Origin: PALSA-693 sp963834725
GTDB lineage: Bacteria; Actinomycetota; Acidimicrobiia; Acidimicrobiales; Palsa-688
Assembly (NCBI GenBank): GCA_963834725.1
Contig: CAWICN010000001.1
Span: 5,766,001-5,830,000, forward strand
DNA length: 64,000 bases
Direction of reading: 5' to 3'
Shown: one piece after another, positions 17,151-25,541 of the stretch
Layout: each line of letters begins with the position of its first letter
Position numbering within the stretch: the stretch's first letter is position 1
Position numbers and translations under genes: made by a program
Notes under the pieces: model-generated
Database searches by the model: none
Told to the model about the DNA's origin: nothing
Seen by the model: the letters and a program-made list of their open reading frames with translations, nothing else

Positions 17151-18072
17151 GCCCGCCCGCGATCACCTGCTGTCCTCTGGCGCTGGCCGCCAATGAGCCC
17201 TCAAAGGGGTCGGTAAGGAACAGCGGCTCGATCAACGCGCCCGGCATCTGGCTGGGTGTCTCGAAGTAGCCGGCCTGCGCTGGGCCCAGCAGCATCAAGT
17301 GCCCATAGGACAAGGCGGCGCGGCCGGTCGCTGACCCCAGGGCACTGTCAGGGACCACGCCGTCGTCGGGGATGTCCCACCCCTGAGCGTTCATAGCGGC
17401 GAGCACGTCCTGCTGCAAGAGGCTGGCCAGGCGGAGGTTCGCAGCCGCGAATGATCGCACCGCATCGTAGCCCGTGATCGCACCGGCATCGCTCGGAGAA
17501 CTGGCGGCGTCGGAATAGATCCCCACCAGGACATCAGCGTGGGCGTCGTTGGCACACACGTCCCTGGCTGCCACGTCATCGTGCACTCCATCCGGCGTCA
17601 GCAGGCCGCCCGAGACGTCCCCGGGTCCTAGCCGGGCGACCGATGTCGGCGTGGTCCGTGACACCACGACGCGAAAGCCGTCCCGGCGCAGCAGGGCCAT
17701 AGTGTGCAGCTCGATCGGCAGATTCACGGTGGCCTCGTTGATGGTCTGACCAGATTCAGTCGTCCCGACCCCGCCCGGATCGATGCCGCCGTGACCGGCG
17801 TCGAGGAACACGGTGAGATGGCGATCGCCAGACGTTGGTGGAAACGACCGGCACGCCCCCGGGCTGAACGCCGGGGGATCAATCGCGGTGCCCGGCCTCG
17901 AACCGGCTCTGACGACGTGTCCGGCCAGGAGGACGCCGGCTGCGAGCACCACCACGGCAGCGAGGCCGGCCACCCGACGTCGCGGACGGGCGCGTCGGGG
18001 CGGGCTCGGCACCCTGAGCCCTCGAAGCCGGCGCCGCGCCTCAGTCTGTCGGTCCGCGGTCAGGGTAGGCAT
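17113..18072 (-). CDS. N-acetylmuramoyl-L-alanine amidase (Amidase_3-like), membrane-anchored
   Basis: A 319-residue protein with a basic cytoplasmic start, one membrane segment at about residues 34-53 (VAGLAAVVVLAAGVLLAGHV) and an extracytoplasmic amidase domain. LTVFLDAGHGGIDPGG gives the first zinc His and NEATVNLPIELHT the Glu. At the third position, where the family usually has SIHAN, this protein has VLVGIYSDAASS, so the second His ligand is replaced by Tyr. The tail keeps PGALIEPLFLTDPFEGSLAA with the Glu expected near the end. Such enzymes cleave the peptide from MurNAc. It lies downstream of the LCP protein on the same strand with 83 bases between, likely one cell-wall unit. Confidence 0.82.
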   Translation of the reverse strand: MPTLTADRQTEARRRLRGLRVPSPPRRARPRRRVAGLAAVVVLAAGVLLAGHVVRAGSRPGTAIDPPAFSPGACRSFPPTSGDRHLTVFLDAGHGGIDPGGVGTTESGQTINEATVNLPIELHTMALLRRDGFRVVVSRTTPTSVARLGPGDVSGGLLTPDGVHDDVAARDVCANDAHADVLVGIYSDAASSPSDAGAITGYDAVRSFAAANLRLASLLQQDVLAAMNAQGWDIPDDGVVPDSALGSATGRAALSYGHLMLLGPAQAGYFETPSQMPGALIEPLFLTDPFEGSLAASARGQQVIAGGLTHAIERYFSAT

Positions 18073-18155
18073 GCCAGCTTTATGGTGGCCGTTCCCGATG
18101 CCGATGGCACGGCACCATGCCGATGACTGAGACCCCAACGCAGCCGGGTGCCGGC

Positions 18156-19634
18156 CTAGGAACAGGGGTGTGGGTCCCACGGTGGCGGTGGGGCCGACGA
18201 CGGGCCTGCGGTCTCCCCGCCGGGGGCCGGCGTGGCCACGGTCGGGGGCGCCAGGGACCCTGGTGCCGAGGTCGAGGTCGAGGTCGGGCGTGACGCGGCG
18301 GGAGTCACGACCGAGAAGACGGAGCCGGCGTCCACGTTGATCGTGCCGGACGGCACGGCGCTGTCCTCCGCAAGCATCACCGCTCCCGACAGGTGTCCCA
18401 TGACCCCGAGGGCCTGGGGCAGCCCACCGGGCGGGTACCGCACCCACGTCTCGGTGCTCGAGGCCGGAACGACCTGGGCGCCCGCGCTCGACGCCGCCAC
18501 GCCGAGACCCTTGAGCGCGGACGCCGTGCTCGCCGCCAGGTCGGCGATCCCGGCCAGGTTGTACACGTGGACGGTGGACGGGGTAGCCGGGCTGGGCAGA
18601 GCCTCGCCATCCCACCGGGCGATGACCTGGTTGTCCGCTGGCTGCACCGGAAAGTCCACGTCGCCCATGGCAGAGCCGTTGTAGTAGTAACCGGCCGATC
18701 CACCGACGGTCGTTACCGGAAGGGTCAGCTCCGGCACGGTCGCCGGATTGAGGTGACGGTAGCGAGTGGTCAACGACACCAGTTGGCCTTTCAACCCGGG
18801 GTCGATGGTGATCTGGTTGATGATGGCTCCGAGAAAGGCGTTGAGCTTCAGTGGGTCGCCGAGACCCTTCGACTCGGCCGTGGTGGCCAGCACCCGCATG
18901 AACGTCTGATCCCGGGCGATCCGGGACAGGTCGGATTCGGGGTCGTAGGGCCAGTCCGCTTGGGGGGCGTTCATACCTGGCGGCTCGTACTGCAGATGGC
19001 GGGCTCGAACCAGGGCGAGCGCGGCGGTGCCATTCAGGTGGACGCAGCCAGGGGTGGTGATGTTCAACAGGGACTGGGCATCGTAGACCGGCTCGGGGAA
19101 GTACATGTTGATGCCGCCCAGGGCGTTCACCGTGTTTTGGAAGCCATCAAACTCCAGCTCGACATAGTGGTTGATGGGTATGCCCAGATCGTCGGTAATG
19201 GTCTGGATGAGGTTGTCCGGGCCGTTGCTGCCGTCGTTGAGGGCGGCGTCCACCTTCTCGTAGGGGCCCACCGGGCTCCCCGGCGGCATGGGAAGGAAGA
19301 GATCTCGCGGAATGGACAGGATCGACGCCGTGCCCTGGCTGGGATCCAGATGGAGGATCATGATGACGTCGCTCAACGACCCCGAGAACTGTTGGGGCGA
19401 GCCCAGCCGCGCGATCTCGGCCCGGTTGGTCAGACCAGCCCGGGTTTCGTTGCCGATCAGGAGGATGTTGTCAGCGCCGGCTGATTCCCGGGTCAGGTGC
19501 GCAGCCGCCGCCGTACGGATCGAGTCGAGCCGATAGCGGACGTAACCCCACACCACCCCTGTGGAGACCAGGGCCAAGGCCACCAGTGCGTTGACGACGA
19601 GCAGCAGCCGTCGGGGCCACTGCCGGCGCGGCAT
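18156..19634 (-). CDS. LytR-CpsA-Psr (LCP) family cell-wall ligase with LytR_C domain
   Basis: A 492-residue membrane-anchored protein. A short basic N-terminus is followed by a single helix (LLLVVNALVALALVSTGVVW). The LCP domain has GSLSDVIMILHLDPSQGTAS, LSIPRDLFLPMP (Arg that binds pyrophosphate), INHYVELEFDGFQNTVNALG and the later DLSRIARDQTFMR. A second domain near residues 360-460, starting VHVYNLAGIADLAASTASAL, matches LytR_C. The C-terminus is a Ser/Thr/Pro-rich tail. LCP enzymes attach teichoic acid, arabinogalactan or capsule to peptidoglycan. ATG 19634 is chosen; a GTG 31 codons upstream gives an Arg/Pro-rich extension. It is divergent from the HNH nuclease gene. Confidence 0.9.
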   Translation of the reverse strand: MPRRQWPRRLLLVVNALVALALVSTGVVWGYVRYRLDSIRTAAAAHLTRESAGADNILLIGNETRAGLTNRAEIARLGSPQQFSGSLSDVIMILHLDPSQGTASILSIPRDLFLPMPPGSPVGPYEKVDAALNDGSNGPDNLIQTITDDLGIPINHYVELEFDGFQNTVNALGGINMYFPEPVYDAQSLLNITTPGCVHLNGTAALALVRARHLQYEPPGMNAPQADWPYDPESDLSRIARDQTFMRVLATTAESKGLGDPLKLNAFLGAIINQITIDPGLKGQLVSLTTRYRHLNPATVPELTLPVTTVGGSAGYYYNGSAMGDVDFPVQPADNQVIARWDGEALPSPATPSTVHVYNLAGIADLAASTASALKGLGVAASSAGAQVVPASSTETWVRYPPGGLPQALGVMGHLSGAVMLAEDSAVPSGTINVDAGSVFSVVTPAASRPTSTSTSAPGSLAPPTVATPAPGGETAGPSSAPPPPWDPHPCS

Positions 19635-19976
19635 GATCGTCCCGGTCCTCGTCAGAGAGCGGGACGGTTCCGGTCGGGATGGTCGAGCGTGCGCGGGGAT
19701 GGAAGCCTCCTCGTTCCAGCGGCCCACCCCGTCGCCTTGCCGCAGGAGGAGTCTATAAAGGCGCGCCCATCCGGTGGTGACATTGGTCGCCAGCCCTCAC
19801 CCGGAGGTTCGCCAAGTCGCAGCACGCTAGAAGCAGATCAGGAGAATGACCGCCCGTCAGTCAGGGGAGGGCAATTTCGCTGGGTGTATAGTCGGAGACC
19901 GGCAGCAACGCGGGTTCACCCACGACAGAAATGTGGTCAGCAACGGCCAGACCCCGACCGACCACACACCGTCCTT
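19635..19976. promoter_or_regulatory. divergent intergenic region with possible promoter
   Basis: This 342-base stretch separates the divergent LCP and HNH genes and must hold both promoters. On the plus strand TATAGT near 19887, about 90 bases before the nuclease ATG, is a good -10 candidate; no clear -35 is visible. I see no gene or structured RNA here. Confidence 0.35.
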
Positions 19977-21161
19977 ATGAGTGACTTCTCGCAGGGCGAC
20001 GGTTGGTGGCAGGCCTCCGATGGGAAATGGTACCCGCCGGAAGCGCACCCGAACCGCACGGCGGCCAACAGTGCGACCTCTTCAAAACCACAGAATCCAT
20101 GGCGGCGCTTTCGAGGTTGGCCGTTGTGGGCGCAAATCGTCTCCTGGGTGGCTGTGGGCTTCATCGTCCTGCTCGTTATCGGTGGGCGGGCGGGCGGCAG
20201 CACTAAGGCGTCGAACGTCGCGACCATCACTCCGACCGAGTCGCCAACAATCCCTCTCCCGACCTCCGCTCCGACCACTGTCCCCCCCACCACTCCGGCG
20301 ACCACGGTGCCATCGACGACGACGGCGACAACGACTCCGCCGACAACGACTCCGCGGGTACCCCCATCAACCACAGCACTTGCCGGACTGGCCACCCTGC
20401 CAATCAAGGGACGGGCGCCCAAGACCGGCTACAGCCGTGCCCAGTTTGGCCCGGCCTGGAGCGACGACGTCACGGTGGCCGACGGCGGCAACGGCTGCGA
20501 TACCCGCAACGACATTCTCCGCCGGGACCTCACCGACATAGTGACGAAAACCGGCACCCTGGGCTGCATCGTCGCCAGCGGGATACTGCACGACCCGTAC
20601 ACGAACACCGTCATTCGCTTCACCAGGGGCGCAGGCACCAGCACGATCGTCCAGATCGACCATGTCGTTGCGCTCGGCGATGCCTGGCAGACCGGAGCAC
20701 AGCAATTGAGCATGTCGGTCCGCATCAACTTCGCCAACGACCCGCTCAACCTGCTCGCCGTTTCGGGAGCGGCCAACCAGCAGAAGGGCGACGCGGATGC
20801 GGCCAGCTGGCTTCCACCCAACAAAGCCTTCCGCTGCCAGTACGTAGCCATCCAGGTGGCGGTCAAAATGAGGTACCACCTGTGGGTCACCTCGGCCGAG
20901 CACCAAGCCATCGCAGGGGTACTCTCCACCTGCCCAACCCAGCCCCTGCCCGCCGGCGGAACCCCCGCGAGAATCAGCCCGACTCCGGTCGCGCCGCCTC
21001 CTGGCCCCATCCCGACGCCGGCCCCTGTCCCGGCGCCGGTCCCGACCACCACGCACCCGCCACCACCCTCGACGGTCGCCCCGAATGTGCGCATCGTCAC
21101 CCGGGGGCCTTCTGCACGCCCCCTGGAGCTAGAGGGGTCACCTCGGCCGGCACACCCATGA
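19977..21161 (+). CDS. membrane-anchored HNH (DUF1524/GmrSD-C-type) nuclease
   Basis: A 394-residue protein. Residues 5-20 carry GDGWWQASDGKWYPPE, a small Trp-rich module I associate with acidimicrobial membrane proteins. A single helix (WAQIVSWVAVGFIVLLVIGG) near residue 55 is followed by a Thr/Pro linker. The nuclease domain is near residues 145-320: STIVQIDHVVALGDAWQTGA, NFANDPLNLLAVSGAANQQK and GDADAASWLPPN, giving the DH-N-N-K-D pattern of the DUF1524 HNH fold, then RCQYVAIQVAVKMRYHLWVT. A Pro-rich tail follows. Relatives often end in an excalibur calcium domain, which is absent here. The ATG has no Shine-Dalgarno site, so leaderless translation is possible. It probably degrades extracellular nucleic acid. 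Confidence 0.82.
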   Translation: MSDFSQGDGWWQASDGKWYPPEAHPNRTAANSATSSKPQNPWRRFRGWPLWAQIVSWVAVGFIVLLVIGGRAGGSTKASNVATITPTESPTIPLPTSAPTTVPPTTPATTVPSTTTATTTPPTTTPRVPPSTTALAGLATLPIKGRAPKTGYSRAQFGPAWSDDVTVADGGNGCDTRNDILRRDLTDIVTKTGTLGCIVASGILHDPYTNTVIRFTRGAGTSTIVQIDHVVALGDAWQTGAQQLSMSVRINFANDPLNLLAVSGAANQQKGDADAASWLPPNKAFRCQYVAIQVAVKMRYHLWVTSAEHQAIAGVLSTCPTQPLPAGGTPARISPTPVAPPPGPIPTPAPVPAPVPTTTHPPPPSTVAPNVRIVTRGPSARPLELEGSPRPAHP

Positions 21162-21331
21162 TCTGCAAACTCGACAGCTCCGGACTTCGCTATCGCTGGA
21201 GCAGAGCGTAGGGCGCCCGCCACCCCCATCTCCTCATACCGCACCCTCGCACACCGCCACCCGGACCGCCCCCAGCCCCAAGCCACCCGCCCATGCGCAG
21301 GCTCGGACCTGAGTAGGTGACGTAGCAGATA

Positions 21332-21353
21332 ATGTTATTACAATAGCTAACAT
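21332..21353. promoter_or_regulatory. candidate operator, ATGTTA-N10-TAACAT
   Basis: An inverted repeat with perfect 6-base arms around a 10-base AT-rich centre lies in a locally AT-rich island (about 21325-21355) of otherwise GC-rich DNA, 230 bases before the monooxygenase start. Size and symmetry fit a dimeric regulator site such as that of a TetR or GntR protein. No regulator gene is adjacent. Confidence 0.45.
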
Positions 21354-21434
21354 CCAGGGTCAGTCCGGTGGCAGCATTCTGCGAGATCTGCTGTCGCACG
21401 CCTGGTAGCCCGGAAAGCATCAATCACTCGACCG

Positions 21435-21472
21435 CGGGTTGCCAACCCGTCCCGGGCGTGGCTACGAGCCAC
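21435..21472 (+). promoter_or_regulatory. two short hairpins in the monooxygenase leader
   Basis: CGGGTT-GCC-AACCCG (21435-21449) and GTGGCT-ACG-AGCCAC (21458-21472) are two perfect 6-base-pair stems with 3-base loops, nine bases apart, on the sense strand of the leader. They could form tandem RNA hairpins. There is no T run, so they are not intrinsic terminators. Confidence 0.4.
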
Positions 21473-21508
21473 TTGGTAGCGTAAAGTTCGAAGCGGGGCG
21501 CCCCCGGT

Positions 21509-21572
21509 CAGCCCTCTCTACTCTCAGCCCTCTCTACTCTCAGCCCTCTCTACTCTCAGCCCTCTCTACTCA
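21509..21572 (+). repeat. 16-bp tandem repeat, four copies, ending at the ribosome site
   Basis: The unit CAGCCCTCTCTACTCT occurs four times head to tail (21509, 21525, 21541, 21557), the last ending CA and running straight into AAGGAG of the monooxygenase gene. The array is pyrimidine rich, has no secondary structure of its own and is not a multiple of three, so copy-number changes would alter leader length by 16 bases each. Confidence 0.9.
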
Positions 21573-21585
21573 AGGAGCCATGGTA

Positions 21586-23454
21586 ATGAGCAGGACGCCA
21601 GTCGTCGTAGACCCGAACACCGGTCTGAAGACCTTCGACACGCGGGCCGCCAAGGCAACGGAGAAGATCGCGGGCCAGGGCTATTCGGTCACTGATGACC
21701 TGCATCTCAAGGAGCTGCCGCCCCAGCTGCCGGGGGCATCGTTCAACGCCGAGGAGCAGGCCAGGTATCGGGCGTTCAAGGAGGCCCGTCGGGGCGCCGC
21801 TGACTACATGGCCATGGAAGGCGAGTTCGCCAAGTATCTGGAGGATGTGTACTCGGCCGCTCCCGTGCCACGCGAGGCGTTGACCGACGATTGCGAGATC
21901 CTGGTGGTCGGGGGCGGTTTCGGCGGGCTGTTGCTCTGGCACAAGTTGAGCGAGGCCGGTTTCGTCGACGTGCGGTTCTGCGAGAAGGGTGGCGATGTCG
22001 GGGGAACGTGGTACTGGAACCGCTACCCGGGCATCGCCTGCGACGTGGAGTCGTACAGCTATTTCCCCCTGCTGGAGGAGATGGGGTATGTCCCGTCGAT
22101 GAAGTTCGCGTCGGGGTTCGAGATCCTCGAGTACTGCCAGGCCTTGGCGGAGCGGTTCGGCTTCTACGAGCATTGTCTGTTTCACACGACGGTGGAAAAA
22201 ACGGAGTGGGACGAGGAGGCCGGGCGCTGGACGGTGTACACGGACCGCGGTGATGCGATGCGGGCTCGTTATGTCATTCTGGCCAACGGGATTCTGACTT
22301 CGCCCAAGCTGGCTCGCATCGAGGGGATGGAGACGTTCCAGGGAGACTCGTTTCACACCTCCCGGTGGGATTACAACATCGACCTCGCCGGCAAGGTGGT
22401 CGGCATCATCGGGACAGGGGCCACGGCGGTCCAGGCCATCCCGGAGCTGGCCAAGGTGGCCAAGGAGCTGTATGTCTTCCAGCGCACCCCATCGACGATC
22501 GACATACGCGATCAGCGGGAGACCACCGACGAGGAGCGCAAGACCTGGGCCACCGAGCCGGGCTGGGCCCGGGCCCGGCGGGCCCGTTTCGCGGTCATCT
22601 CGGCGGGACGCACGGCTCTGCAGGCCAACGACGACTACCTGTCGGGCAAGGTGGCGGACTTCAAGGAGCGCAAGACCTACGAGCGGCAGTTAACACCCGA
22701 GGAGCTGATGGAGAAGCAGCTCAACTCCAACTTCCGGATCATGGAGCAGATCCGGGCCCGGGTCGACGCCATCGTGGAGGACCCTGAGACCGCCGCCGCC
22801 CTCAAGCCGTATTACCCCTACGGCTGCAAGCGGCCGACCTTCCACGACGAATACCTGCCGGTGTTCAACCTACCGCACGTGCACCTGGTCGACACCGCCC
22901 CCACCGGCGTAAAGCGCATCAACGAGCGGGGCGTCGTGCATGACGGTGTCGAGTACCCCTTGGACGTGCTCATCTACGCCACCGGCTTCCAGTGGATGGC
23001 CACGTCGACGTTCAACATGATCAAAGGTCGGGGTGGGCGGACCCTCAGCGAGAAGTGGCAGACCGAAGGGACCAAGACCTTCCTGGGGCTGCAGAGCAAT
23101 GGCTTCCCCAACCTGTTCATCATGACCGGTCCGCAAGGCGGGGGCGCCTCCTTCAACTTCACCGATACCATCGAAATCCACTCCAACTATGCGGTGTGGA
23201 TGCTCTCGACCCTTCGTGAGCGGGGTGAGCAGATCGTCGATGTCAAGAAGGAACCCGAGGAGGCCTTCGCCGAGCACTGCCGGGCGGCCGACATCGCCAC
23301 CGCCCCCTTCCGGGACTGCCTGTCGTACTACAACGGTCACGGTGAGGCGGCGCCGGGCAGCCTGGCCTACTACGGGGGGCGCACCTGGGGAAAGTTGTGC
23401 GCCGAGGCCCAGGAGACACTCGACCCCTACGTCTTCGGATCGGCCACTACCTGA
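21586..23454 (+). CDS. Baeyer-Villiger-type flavin monooxygenase
   Basis: A 622-residue FAD/NADPH monooxygenase. Two Rossmann motifs are present: EILVVGGGFGGLLLWHKL near residue 106 and KVVGIIGTGATAVQAIPELA near 275. Between them lies the Baeyer-Villiger fingerprint FQGDSFHTSRW (FxGxxxHxxxW) near 251, and GGTWYWNRYPGIACDVES is the usual substrate/FAD segment. The roughly 100-residue N-terminal extension is longer than in cyclohexanone monooxygenase and resembles the larger actinobacterial forms. I start at ATG 21586 because AAGGAG is eight bases upstream; ATG 21580 would be only two bases from it. It would convert a ketone into an ester or lactone. It heads the cluster running to YceI. Confidence 0.92.
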   Translation: MSRTPVVVDPNTGLKTFDTRAAKATEKIAGQGYSVTDDLHLKELPPQLPGASFNAEEQARYRAFKEARRGAADYMAMEGEFAKYLEDVYSAAPVPREALTDDCEILVVGGGFGGLLLWHKLSEAGFVDVRFCEKGGDVGGTWYWNRYPGIACDVESYSYFPLLEEMGYVPSMKFASGFEILEYCQALAERFGFYEHCLFHTTVEKTEWDEEAGRWTVYTDRGDAMRARYVILANGILTSPKLARIEGMETFQGDSFHTSRWDYNIDLAGKVVGIIGTGATAVQAIPELAKVAKELYVFQRTPSTIDIRDQRETTDEERKTWATEPGWARARRARFAVISAGRTALQANDDYLSGKVADFKERKTYERQLTPEELMEKQLNSNFRIMEQIRARVDAIVEDPETAAALKPYYPYGCKRPTFHDEYLPVFNLPHVHLVDTAPTGVKRINERGVVHDGVEYPLDVLIYATGFQWMATSTFNMIKGRGGRTLSEKWQTEGTKTFLGLQSNGFPNLFIMTGPQGGGASFNFTDTIEIHSNYAVWMLSTLRERGEQIVDVKKEPEEAFAEHCRAADIATAPFRDCLSYYNGHGEAAPGSLAYYGGRTWGKLCAEAQETLDPYVFGSATT

Positions 23455-23481
23455 TTTTCTTGGCTCGACGAGGAGGTACTG

Positions 23482-24288
23482 ATGACCGTTGCAGATAGGC
23501 CCGCCATTGCGGTTCCCGCCCCGACCACCGACGTGGATCAGGCCCGGCAGGACCTGGCGAGCACCGGCCTGTGCGTGCTGCGCGACGTGCTGGGGGGTGA
23601 GGGGCTGGCCGAGGTGCGGGATGCTCTGTATCGTGCGGCCCGTTCCGATCGGCAACGAGGCCGCGAGGTGAGGTTTCAGGGTGACTACCCTGACGACAAC
23701 ACCAATCAGCGGGTGTGGAACTTGCCCAGCCGCGACCCGGTTTTTCTTGATCTGGTCGAGCATCCGTTGGCCCTGACGTTTGTGCGGGAAGCCATCGGTT
23801 GGCCGGCCCTCCTGTCGAACATCTCAGCGAACATCACGGGCCCTGGTGGTGGAGAGATGTTCCTTCATGCGGATCAGACCTATATGCCGCAGCCCTGGTC
23901 GGGCATCCAGGGCGTCAACGTGATCTGGTGCATCGACGAATTCACCGACGAAAATGGCGCCACCCGGGTGGTACCCGGCAGCCCGCAACTCAACCGGGCG
24001 CCGACCGCGGAGGACCAGAACGTTGTGACCGTGGCGCTCGAAGCCCCGGCGGGCTCGATGGTCGTCATGGAAGGGCGGGTATGGCACAAGACCGGCAACA
24101 ACCGCACCGCGGACCAGACCCGAGCGGGCATCTTCGGCTGGTACACGCTCCCCATCTATCTCCCCCAGGAGAACTGGTGGCTGTCGCTCGATCCCAGTGT
24201 GCGCCAGTTCGGTTCTGACGACCTGTTGATACTTTTCGGCTATCGGGTCACCTCCTTTGGCAAGGTCAACGGGGCGTCACTCCAGTGA
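23482..24288 (+). CDS. phytanoyl-CoA dioxygenase (PhyH) family protein
   Basis: A 268-residue non-haem iron, 2-oxoglutarate-dependent oxygenase. The iron facial triad is readable: MFLHADQTYM gives His and Asp near residues 129-131 and EGRVWHKTGNN gives the distal His near 202, followed by QTRAGIFGW whose Arg would bind 2-oxoglutarate. The middle has VNVIWCIDEFTDENGATRVV and PGSPQLN, typical of PhyH. ATG 23482 follows GAGGAGG. The family hydroxylates next to a carboxylate or on unactivated carbons. It sits 27 bases after the monooxygenase and its stop overlaps the next start as GTGA, so the genes are very likely cotranscribed. Confidence 0.92.
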   Translation: MTVADRPAIAVPAPTTDVDQARQDLASTGLCVLRDVLGGEGLAEVRDALYRAARSDRQRGREVRFQGDYPDDNTNQRVWNLPSRDPVFLDLVEHPLALTFVREAIGWPALLSNISANITGPGGGEMFLHADQTYMPQPWSGIQGVNVIWCIDEFTDENGATRVVPGSPQLNRAPTAEDQNVVTVALEAPAGSMVVMEGRVWHKTGNNRTADQTRAGIFGWYTLPIYLPQENWWLSLDPSVRQFGSDDLLILFGYRVTSFGKVNGASLQ

Positions 24289-25541
24289 AGTTCGGGGTCT
24301 TTTACGAAGTCCAACTTCCGACGCCGCATGGCGATGGCGACGAGACCCGGATGTTCCGGGAGGCGCTCGAGCACGTCGAGCTGGCTGATCGACTGGGCAT
24401 CCACTACATGTGGGCGGTGGAGCACCACTTCCTCGAGGACCACGCCCTGTCGTCGGCGCCGGAGGTGTGGCTGGGCGCAGTCGCGGCGCGGACCAGGAAC
24501 ATTCGGATCGGCCACGGGATCGTGTGCATGCCGCCGGGCTTCTCCCATCCGGCGCGCGTCGCCGAGCGAATCGCCACGCTCGATCAGATTTCCGGGGGCC
24601 GGGTGGACTTCGGCACCGGGGAGAGCTCGTCGCGCATGGAGCTGGAGGGATTCACGGTCGACGTGACGACCAAGCGACGTGCCTACCTGGAAGCAGTCGA
24701 GCAGACCTGCAACATGATGACCATGACGCCCTACCCGGGCTACGAGGGCGAGTTCTTCTCGTTGCCCTGCCGCAACATCGTGCCGAAGCCCGCCCAGAAG
24801 CCCCACCCACCTCTCTGGGTGGCCGGCAAGCCCGATCTGGCCGCCGAGCTCGGCATGGGGTGCCTCGGCTTCAACGTGGTTGGCGGCCGGCAGGCCAAGG
24901 TCATGGTCGACCAGTACTACCGCACTCTCGCCGACCGATGCGTCCCGATCGGCCACGCCGTCAACGCCAACATTGCGGTGCTGGCGACGATGCACTGCCA
25001 CCACGACCCCGAGGTCGCACGGCGCAACGGTGAGCATCTCAAGTTCTTCGGCTACACCATCGGCAAGTACTACCTCCAGGGGAACGTCCAACCGGGACGG
25101 GGCAACTCGTGGGAGGAGTTCCTGGCGGTGAAGGACCAGTTTCCCGAGATGGGCGACAGCCCAACCAGAGCCATCGGGACTCCCGAGACTATCCGTGAGC
25201 ATCTGCGGGCGCTGCAGGCCGCCGGGGTTGACCAGGTGATGCTGATGCACCAGGCCGGTCACCTCGACCACGACGCCAACTGCCGGTCGCTCGAGCTGTT
25301 CGCCCGGGAGGTCATGCCCGAGTTCGTGGAGAACGAGGACAGCCGCGAGGCCGCCAAGGTGGGTCGGCTAGCCCCCGCCATCGACGCCGCGCTCAGCCGG
25401 AAGACGTACATGCGGGAGCCCTCGGAGATCCCCACAGTGCCGGCCTACGGGCATTTCAGTCATCTCCCGACCGCGAACGATTACGCCATCGAGGGAACCT
25501 CACCCGACACCGCCGGCGCGCTCGGGATCGCATCTCGATGA
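24285..25541 (+). CDS. luciferase-like flavin monooxygenase (LLM class)
   Basis: A 418-residue bacterial-luciferase-family TIM barrel using FMN or F420. The N-terminus MKFGVFYEVQLP and HYMWAVEHHFLEDHALSSAP are classic, followed by RNIRIGHGIVCMPPGFSHPA, RVAERIATLDQISGGRVDFG and GTGESSSRMELEGF. A C-terminal block has IGTPETIREHLRALQAAGVD then QVMLMHQAGH. It starts at GTG 24285, overlapping the PhyH stop (GTGA), and ends in ATGA with the hydrolase gene, so translation is coupled on both sides. The EHHF form is closer to FMN-reductase-dependent monooxygenases than to F420 dehydrogenases. The substrate is presumably shared with the two oxygenases upstream. Confidence 0.9.
   Translation: MKFGVFYEVQLPTPHGDGDETRMFREALEHVELADRLGIHYMWAVEHHFLEDHALSSAPEVWLGAVAARTRNIRIGHGIVCMPPGFSHPARVAERIATLDQISGGRVDFGTGESSSRMELEGFTVDVTTKRRAYLEAVEQTCNMMTMTPYPGYEGEFFSLPCRNIVPKPAQKPHPPLWVAGKPDLAAELGMGCLGFNVVGGRQAKVMVDQYYRTLADRCVPIGHAVNANIAVLATMHCHHDPEVARRNGEHLKFFGYTIGKYYLQGNVQPGRGNSWEEFLAVKDQFPEMGDSPTRAIGTPETIREHLRALQAAGVDQVMLMHQAGHLDHDANCRSLELFAREVMPEFVENEDSREAAKVGRLAPAIDAALSRKTYMREPSEIPTVPAYGHFSHLPTANDYAIEGTSPDTAGALGIASR

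Noticed and set aside
21509..21572. In-frame N-terminal extension of the monooxygenase through the 16-bp array
   Set aside because: The frame is open through the array, but the 16-bp period does not preserve frame and AAGGAG immediately after it points to ATG 21586.
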